NCBI GenBank assembly: GCA_910592205.1
Contig: CAJVPJ010000362.1
Location: 1-27,060 of the forward strand
Direction of reading: 5' to 3'
Origin: Paraglomus occultum
Lineage: Eukaryota > Glomeromycota > Glomeromycetes > Paraglomerales > Paraglomeraceae
DNA length: 27,060 nucleotides
Below, in pieces: positions 22,233-27,060 of this stretch (position 1 is the first letter of the stretch; each line of letters opens with the position of its first letter). The translations under genes and the position numbers were made by a program. The notes below the pieces were generated by a model. It saw only the letters and a program-made list of their open reading frames with translations. It ran no database searches and had not been told where the DNA came from.

Positions 22233-22928
22233 TCAATGAACATCACTAGTCATGCTATTTAACAAACTTAAATATCCCGTCCATAAAACACCCGTTACGC
22301 CAACAAAAGGTACTCTATATCTCAATGGCATAAATCTAAAATTGATAACTTGTGCGAGAGGCCATAAACAATAGTTGGCTTTCAGAGCGGGAACAAATGA
22401 TACCCTAAACTTTTCTTTGATCTTATCGACGCTATGACCTTCCATAGCTCCCATCGCACAAAAGAACAACGCCAACCCGAAAGGAGCAAAAAATATCTGA
22501 TCAACGGCAACGCGCTTGGCGACCGCGCTCATAGTGTGCTTCATCGTATGGTTCAACCCGACGTTTTGCGTCGGTATGGGAAATCGTCGGTCAAGTACTG
22601 AAAACCACTTCTGAACAACAGGAGCTATGGCAAAGCCGTATGTTGACAACCGCATTAGTCTATATGGATCAAAGGATCTGTCCTCCAGGGATATTCGAAC
22701 GTTTCCTATTGACATCTCGTCATTATTCGACCCTTCTCGTACATGTTTATCGACGAGTACGCTGTGTCCCCCACTCTTTGCTTCCCGAGATTCATACAAA
22801 GTAATCGACTGAGCCAGTACATCCGCCAGGCCAGCTAATACGGCATTGATGCTCGATAGAGTCAACACCGGATGTGTCTGGTAATTTGATGCGTAGATAC
22901 GATTTGCTACTGCAAGTACTGGGTACAT
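22233..22928 (-). CDS. Mpv17/PMP22-family membrane protein (Sym1-like)
   Basis: Intronless, 231 residues, with a true ATG at 22928. The family are small four-helix proteins of mitochondrial inner or peroxisomal membranes, thought to form or regulate channels; yeast Sym1 is the fungal example. Conserved pieces: P-V-L-T-L-S-S-I-N-A-V-L-A-G-L-A-D (20-36), R-L-M-R-L-S-T-Y-G-F near 90-99 and P-V-V-Q-K-W-F-S-V-L-D (103-113). Then come D-Q-I-F-F-A-P (143-149), N-Y-C-L-W-P-L-A-Q-V-I-N-F (185-197), and W-T-G-Y-L-S (216-221). A hydrophilic insertion of about 40 residues (45-85) sits between the first helix and the R-L-M-R segment, which makes the protein longer than animal Mpv17 (about 176). Whether it is mitochondrial or peroxisomal cannot be settled from the sequence. 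Confidence 0.9.
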   Translation of the reverse strand: MYPVLAVANRIYASNYQTHPVLTLSSINAVLAGLADVLAQSITLYESREAKSGGHSVLVDKHVREGSNNDEMSIGNVRISLEDRSFDPYRLMRLSTYGFAIAPVVQKWFSVLDRRFPIPTQNVGLNHTMKHTMSAVAKRVAVDQIFFAPFGLALFFCAMGAMEGHSVDKIKEKFRVSFVPALKANYCLWPLAQVINFRFMPLRYRVPFVGVTGVLWTGYLSLLNSMTSDVH

Positions 22929-23725
22929 TTTTTTTAAAAGCGTCTGGCGAAGGAAATATATGTCCCTGAATTCAACAGAAATTAACTTTATATTAGAAGC
23001 TTTTTCTTTAGTCTTATTTTTTTCACTACCCTTATTCTGGTTATATTCGGGATCGTATAATTCAACCGTATAAACGGTTGCTTAGAATGACATCACTATT
23101 CGGTTATGTTTTTGAATGGATCAGCCAATCAAAGGATGTCATTCTGAAGGCGCCAGACAAGAATGATGTCGGTTGTGTTAGCTTCCAGGCTAATGCGCGC
23201 GAAGGGCACTTATCATGTGCATGCTTTTTATCATATTCGGGTTTGCGGACTTGAGATAACTTATAGGCTGTAAATAGGTTAAGAGAAACTATTTCAAATA
23301 AGAATGAATGTAAGAACTTCTTGATAGATTTGCTGGAAAAGACGTGATTAATTGAAGAGATTATTATTATGGTGCTTACAAATGTTGGAATGTGAATGAG
23401 AGTTTGTTGGTTATAATGGATAGATTCTAAATGCACAAGTTTCTGTACGCCTGATAGCATATACTGTATAAAAGAAATTCATACAGGAACGATCGAATAT
23501 GAGTTATTAGTAAATGACTAAACTCCATAATAATAAGACAACACCTCCACAATTTGGCTGTCCCAACTACGTTCTTTTCGACTGTATTAGCATCATTACT
23601 ATTACCTTTTTTTAAATGCTGGAACAATTCGTGTTAATTAGAAAGGCTCTCTGTGTTAATCTCTTGAGTGACGTAAGTTACAAAAATGGTAGTTGATACA
23701 AAAATCGATTTCAATTTTCCACAGT
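22929..23725. promoter_or_regulatory. Divergent intergenic region between the Mpv17-like gene and SNM1, with inverted repeats
   Basis: About 800 bases between divergent starts. A perfect 7-base inverted repeat with a 4-base spacer (CAACCGT...ACGGTTG) lies at 23063-23080. An 11-base inverted pair AGAATGACATC (23084-23094) and GATGTCATTCT (23135-23145) carries TGACATC cores, with a CCAAT word at 23125-23129 between its arms. These could be factor sites or a hairpin. The minus-strand frames at 23104-23460 and 23427-23627 have no secure family match. Confidence 0.4.
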
Positions 23726-24460
23726 ATGACTTCTCAAGAAACGTCAGCCCACTTACAGTTTCTATGGTCAGCTTCGCATACTGTTTTGTCGACAGTACCT
23801 TCATTGTCCGCGTTCTATTTATCTCGGTTTAATCAGATAGCTGTCGAAAAGAACCTAAAACTCGCTGGAGCAATCAAGAGAGTTTATTGTAATTATTGTG
23901 GAACTATCTTTGTACCTGGTCTTAACTCTCAGGTTAGCATTGAGAAAGATAGACGACGGCGCAATAAACGCCGTAAAGTTAAGACACAATTTGATCCAAC
24001 CACATCGACTGTATTGGAATCTGTTGAGACGAGCAGCCACCCGACGTCTTTAAAAGAATGCGTTTCAATCAACAAGACAAAGCCATCTGACACGGCACAC
24101 AGAATCCATTACGAAACTTTGAATTATAATACCGACAATACTCGCTCCAGAAATTATGTATCTTACTTCTGTCGTATATGCAAGACCGAAACTCGCATCC
24201 ACGGTAGCGCACGCCACAGTCCCAGACAAACAGACAAACCGGATGAGCGACAAGCTGAAATAAGTGTCAACACTAGTAGTAACAAAAGATCAAGTCTCGT
24301 GCAACGGAATATCGCACATGGAACGAAAGTAAAAAGGAAGAAGCAGAAATTGGATCTTCAGCGGCTATTAGCAAATAACGAAAAGAAGGAAGGCGGTAGA
24401 GGAAGTGATGGTGACAAGGGAGCTTCTCTATCGTTGACTGATTTTTTATCATCTCTGTAA
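23726..24460 (+). CDS. SNM1: RNase MRP protein subunit Snm1-like (Rpr2/Rpp21 family)
   Basis: A single exon of 244 residues from the ATG at 23726; the frame is open further upstream, but this start puts the family N-terminus in place. Snm1 is the MRP-specific subunit of the ribonucleoprotein that cuts pre-rRNA and some mRNAs. The N-terminal helical part resembles the family (V-P-S-L-S-A-F-Y-L-S-R-F-N-Q-I, 24-38). It is followed by a zinc-binding motif in two halves: C55-N-Y-C58 with G-T-I-F-V-P-G-L-N, and C149-R-I-C152. Between the halves is a long basic insert (R-R-R-R-N-K-R-R-K, 77-85). The C-terminus has a basic K-R-K-K-Q-K-L segment and ends L-S-L-T-D-F-L-S-S-L, close to the end of yeast Snm1 as I know it, which favours Snm1 over Rpr2. 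The gene is divergent from the Mpv17-like gene. Confidence 0.85.
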   Translation: MTSQETSAHLQFLWSASHTVLSTVPSLSAFYLSRFNQIAVEKNLKLAGAIKRVYCNYCGTIFVPGLNSQVSIEKDRRRRNKRRKVKTQFDPTTSTVLESVETSSHPTSLKECVSINKTKPSDTAHRIHYETLNYNTDNTRSRNYVSYFCRICKTETRIHGSARHSPRQTDKPDERQAEISVNTSSNKRSSLVQRNIAHGTKVKRKKQKLDLQRLLANNEKKEGGRGSDGDKGASLSLTDFLSSL

Positions 24461-25074
24461 AAGGATCGTTGCATTACAAAGACAATCTAATGGTAAGTCT
24501 ACTTATTGCTGTTATGAGTTCGAGTAATAACTATCTTATCAGATTTTTCCTGCTAGATCGATAATCATCATAATGGCGATATTAGCAAGGGGCTACCGAA
24601 TTAAATGCTTCATTCGCCCCGTGACATGAATTTGTCCCCTTGGGTAAAGCAAGATTTGTTCTCATCGCGTATTTCCCCCCACCCCCGCTATTTCCACGCC
24701 GTCGCCATAATAAACAGGTCGGAGATGGTGATATTCGAGCTGGATTTTAAGAAAATAACCATTGTTAGGGAAATGGCCGCCTCTGGACAACGTTAGAGTG
24801 TAGCTAGTAAACAATCAAAAGAATGTATATAAGCAGTTTGAACATCGCTATAGCAAATGATATCATAATCTTCAGATCGTTCCTTCTAATAAATTGCCCC
24901 ATTCCATTTATGTGTAATCGTACTGGAGAACGTATAAATAGGCTATTAATAGTAGTAATAGAAACAGTCGTGACAAATAACCCAAGGATTAATAGCTACA
25001 AAGTACAACTATAACACTATGTAACAAGAATATTAGATTAACCCATATTGTTTCTTGCCTTCTTTGAAACGAGT
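24461..25074. other. Intergenic between convergent SNM1 and the hypothetical gene
   Basis: AT-rich 3' flanks of two convergent genes. A small C-rich patch (CCCCCCACCCCC) lies near 24673-24685. The short plus-strand frames at 24605-24796 and 24823-25014 show no motif. No other feature is supported. Confidence 0.45.
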
Positions 25075-25625
25075 TTACGTATAGTCCTTTAACTGTTCTT
25101 GTAACACGTCTCGCATTTTTCCTACAGCCTGATTGATGGCTATTTGGGACACTTTAATCTGTTTAGAATGGTGTTCATATACATGTTTGCGCATTCTGTT
25201 GGAGATGGACAAATTAATCTCATTAGTCACCTCATCAGAGGTTAAAATATGATAATAGTGGGGTGGACGTGAGATTTGTAAAAATATAATTCTTAAAGTT
25301 GTGGAAGGAAGATCGAACTGTCTTTCGGGTCTATTTTTCCAGAGCCCAATCGGTTAACAAGTTCGGAGAGTGGTAATTTCTCATTGTCAACTTCCATGTT
25401 TGCTCCAATGTCGTTGATACTATTCAAGTTTCTAAATTCTGCAATAGAAGAAGCGAGATTAATTGATGGAATACGAGTGAATGGCTCTTTTTGGAAGGCT
25501 GAAGAAACAGAAGAGGTTTTCGAAGAGGATCGCATATAATCCTGGATTTGCCTAGAATTCAAAATTTTTTTAGTTGATTAAAATTTTAAATCGTAAATTT
25601 TATCTTACATTGTCTGCTCTATCAT
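25075..25625 (-). CDS. Hypothetical protein, small helical, frame uncertain
   Basis: I do not recognise this protein. Two coding-like segments are seen on the minus strand. The first, exon 1 25625-25609 (ATG ATA GAG CAG ACA AT) plus 25551 onward after a 57-base intron, gives M-I-E-Q-T-M-Q-I-Q-D-Y-M, a Ser-rich stretch, then L-P-L-S-E-L-V-N-R-L-G, and closes at 25293. The second, in another frame, runs to a stop at 25075 and contains Q-I-S-R-P-P-H-Y-Y-H-I-L-T-S-D-E-V-T and M-R-D-V-L-Q-E-Q-L-K-D-Y. It looks like a helical C-terminus. They can be joined by a weak 74-base intron (25391-25318, GTTGAC...ACAG, phase 0 at both ends), or they may reflect a one-base frameshift. Exon 1 lies inside a segment duplicated at 283-410. 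The gene's existence is likely; its exact structure and function are not known. Confidence 0.5.
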
Positions 25626-25680
25626 TTTTGCGGGTTAGTTTTCCTCCAAACCCTCTGATATAAAAGCCTTAGGGTTTTCA
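25545..25680 (-). repeat. Copy of the 283-410 segment, inverted
   Basis: The minus strand here matches 283-410 (+): near-identical for about 55 bases (AACCCT, GGCTTTTATAT, AGAGGGTTTGG, GGAAAACTAA), then weaker across the first intron of the hypothetical gene. It carries an AAAACCCTAA word, which resembles the telo-box found upstream of some ribosome-related genes. It probably acts as the promoter and first exon of the hypothetical gene, unless the whole piece is a mobile element. Confidence 0.6.
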
Positions 25681-25752
25681 CATTGTTTTTCTAATCGGGA
25701 GCAAACCATTCGCACTATCCAAAAACTTTTATTCAATAAAGTTGACTTGTTA

Positions 25753-25916
25753 CAGTCAGCTCTGGTTATAAGAACCACATTTGTCCCAGTATGTTTTTCC
25801 GAAAAAAAAGTTCTTATATCCAGCGACACATATAAATGTTCTTATAATCAGAGAAATTATTTAGTAATTTGGAAATCTGTTCCAATGACTCATGTTCTTA
25901 TAACCAGAGTTGACTG
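25753..25916. mobile_element. Pogo/Tc1-type MITE, 164 bases, TA target duplication
   Basis: Terminal inverted repeats of 23 bases match at 22 positions: the left end reads CAGTCAGCTCTGGTTATAAG and the right end, reversed, differs only by A for G at the seventh base. The element is flanked by TA at 25751-25752 and 25917-25918, the target duplication of Tc1/mariner/pogo transposons. No transposase frame fits in 164 bases, so it is non-autonomous. Two extra copies of the terminal motif GTTCTTATA-A/T-CCAG-like lie inside, at about 25810 and 25838, in the same orientation as the right end. Confidence 0.85.
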
Positions 25917-26529
25917 TATTTTGATTTCTGATATAACAGCCCGCATGCCGTAAAGAATGCTAATAGACTTCAATTTTTAGACATTTCTTTACAAAGTTGC
26001 GGAAACTTTCATGGTTGTGCTTACAACCAAATGCAACTCATGCAGTTTTTACCACTACATGCTATATCAATAACCGCCAACAAACTCCTGCATACAAATG
26101 GTTCAAACCAAATGACAAAAATTGCTCTCCGAAACCAATCAAAGAGGAAATTGGACGATATCGGTTTCTCCAAACTGTGTTGCAAAGTCGAGGGTGAATC
26201 GAAGACCTGGGGCCGGGTACCATCAGAGCGTCCGAAAGCGGAGAATTTTAAAGTGATAAATTACCGTTATGGATACAAATAAGAGAGAATTTGTGAGGAA
26301 GTTTGCGAAAACATCTGGCCTAGCGATAAGGACACCGTGTCGCGTTTATCACATATTAATATGCGATTTGTCCCCGATCGGCGGGGTGCATCATATCCGA
26401 TGTTGATCACTTCCACAAGAAATTGTTTATTAAGCGCCAAAGGCACCAGGCTCTTCTCAGAGCGTCAGAAATCACGTCCGTCTTTGCCACCGACGATAGG
26501 GGGATCACACATCCTTGACATCTATGCTC

Positions 26530-26649
26530 AAGGTCTGACGCTCGCCTCAGACTTATGTGCTGGGTGTTCCTATCTCGGAGGAACGCGGGACGCTAGCCTC
26601 CTTGCACTTCCCCTAAGGTCTGACGCTCGCCTCAGATTTATGCGCTCGC
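26530..26649 (+). repeat. Direct repeat of about 32 bases, 85 bases apart, in GC-rich DNA
   Basis: The motif AAGGTCTGACGCTCGCCTCA plus the following 12 bases occurs at 26530-26561 and again at 26615-26646, with two mismatches. A related inverted word (AGCGTCAGA) lies at about 26461-26469. The copies lie in a GC-richer block unlike the rest of the window. Confidence 0.7.
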
Positions 26650-26969
26650 CCGGGGGGTGCTCGCGTTCCGTCAGGTGCGGACGACCAGAGGTGTCGCTGT
26701 TATGAACACATGATTCTTTTTTTTTTCTGTTCCCATTCCATCGGTGCTCGGAGACTAAGTTAACTACCCAATTACACATTACATGAATTTGATGAGGTAT
26801 ACGGTATAGCGCATAGAGCAACATATCTCAGAAACGATCATTTAATAGCGTAGCTCTGCGCGCGGTTAAGTTAATGGACGTCCGGGCATTGTCCTACCCA
26901 GCTGCGCACTCTATATTCAGCAACCACAGTTAAAAAAAAACACGTTGCAACCGTCCTTTGCCACTCAGT

Positions 26970-27014
26970 CCCCCCCCCCCCCCCCCCCCCCCCCTCTCCC
27001 CCCCCCCCCCCCCC
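26970..27014 (+). repeat. Long poly-C tracts (25 + 17) near the window end
   Basis: Twenty-five Cs at 26970-26994, then TCT, then seventeen Cs at 26998-27014, followed by CA-rich sequence. Such runs are hard to sequence and often mark weak assembly points. The complementary strand is a strong candidate for G-quadruplex formation. Confidence 0.9.
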
Positions 27015-27060
27015 ACCACAACCCACCGCTACATCAATACACCCACCTCACACGCATCAT

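Larger units (their letters stand above)
25626..27060. other. Right-end non-coding region with repeats and rising GC
   Basis: After the MITE (25753-25916) comes sequence with a plus-strand open frame at 25997-26197. Its translation, including P-A-Y-K-W-F-K-P-N-D, looks partly coding-like but has no start or partner exon that I can place. From 26330 to 26700 GC content rises and partial direct repeats appear; the end is C-rich. No gene is supported. Confidence 0.45.

Noticed and set aside
23104-23627. Minus-strand frames with a G-T-A-K-L-W-R word reminiscent of cytochrome c oxidase subunit VIa
   Set aside because: No following exon restores the conserved P-F-P-W-G-D/N region of that family and the phases do not join; a six- or seven-residue resemblance is not enough.
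1-27060. tRNA, rRNA, snRNA genes or CRISPR arrays
   Set aside because: Reading both strands for tRNA B-box, U6-like and regularly spaced repeat patterns gave nothing that convinces; a covariance-model scan could not be run.

Overview
This window looks like nuclear DNA from a fungus, probably an early-diverging one. Protein genes are broken by short GT-AG introns, mostly 57-110 bases, with a few of 136-344. Spacers are AT-rich, and none of the genes is bacterial or organellar. Genes lie on both strands with no operons. A Snm1-type RNase MRP subunit, a LAMMER kinase, an XLF-type repair factor and CTNNBL1 together point to a fungus that keeps genes often lost in yeasts. I cannot fix the genus; a Mucoromycota or Glomeromycotina-type genome is an inference only. 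All exon models were built by hand from reading frame, splice signals and family resemblance.

Layout from left to right. 1-138 holds the last exon of a gene entering from the left, followed by about 2 kb of AT-rich sequence with decayed repeats. 2152-3025 (-) encodes a small kinase-fold protein with broken catalytic motifs. 3.0-5.3 kb is non-coding and holds a cluster of pogo-like repeat motifs. 5296-6790 (-) is a six-exon XLF/NHEJ1 gene, head to head with the intronless RPL27 (7050-7460, +). 8098-9038 (-) is RRP36. 10224-13603 (+) is CTNNBL1 in 13 exons, with a one-base frame conflict before its last exon. 14484-16159 (+) is a PA-TM-RING ubiquitin ligase. About 3 kb of non-coding DNA follows, beginning with a GCATTT-rich downstream region. 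19156-21687 (-) is a nine-exon LAMMER kinase, 22233-22928 (-) an Mpv17/PMP22 membrane protein and 23726-24460 (+) SNM1. 25075-25625 (-) is an unrecognised small gene with an uncertain frame. A 164-base pogo-like MITE lies at 25753-25916. The right end is GC-richer, has partial direct repeats and finishes in long poly-C tracts.

The genes are mainly housekeeping: ribosome (RPL27), pre-rRNA processing (RRP36, SNM1), splicing and its regulation (CTNNBL1, LAMMER kinase), DNA end joining (XLF), ubiquitination and organelle membranes. I see no defence system, CRISPR array, biosynthetic cluster or other clearly new system. The points most worth a second look are the XLF gene with an altered C-terminal tail, the predicted pseudokinase, the CTNNBL1 frame conflict beside a perfect palindrome, the MITE with internal repeats of its own terminus, and two sets of duplicated segments near the left end.
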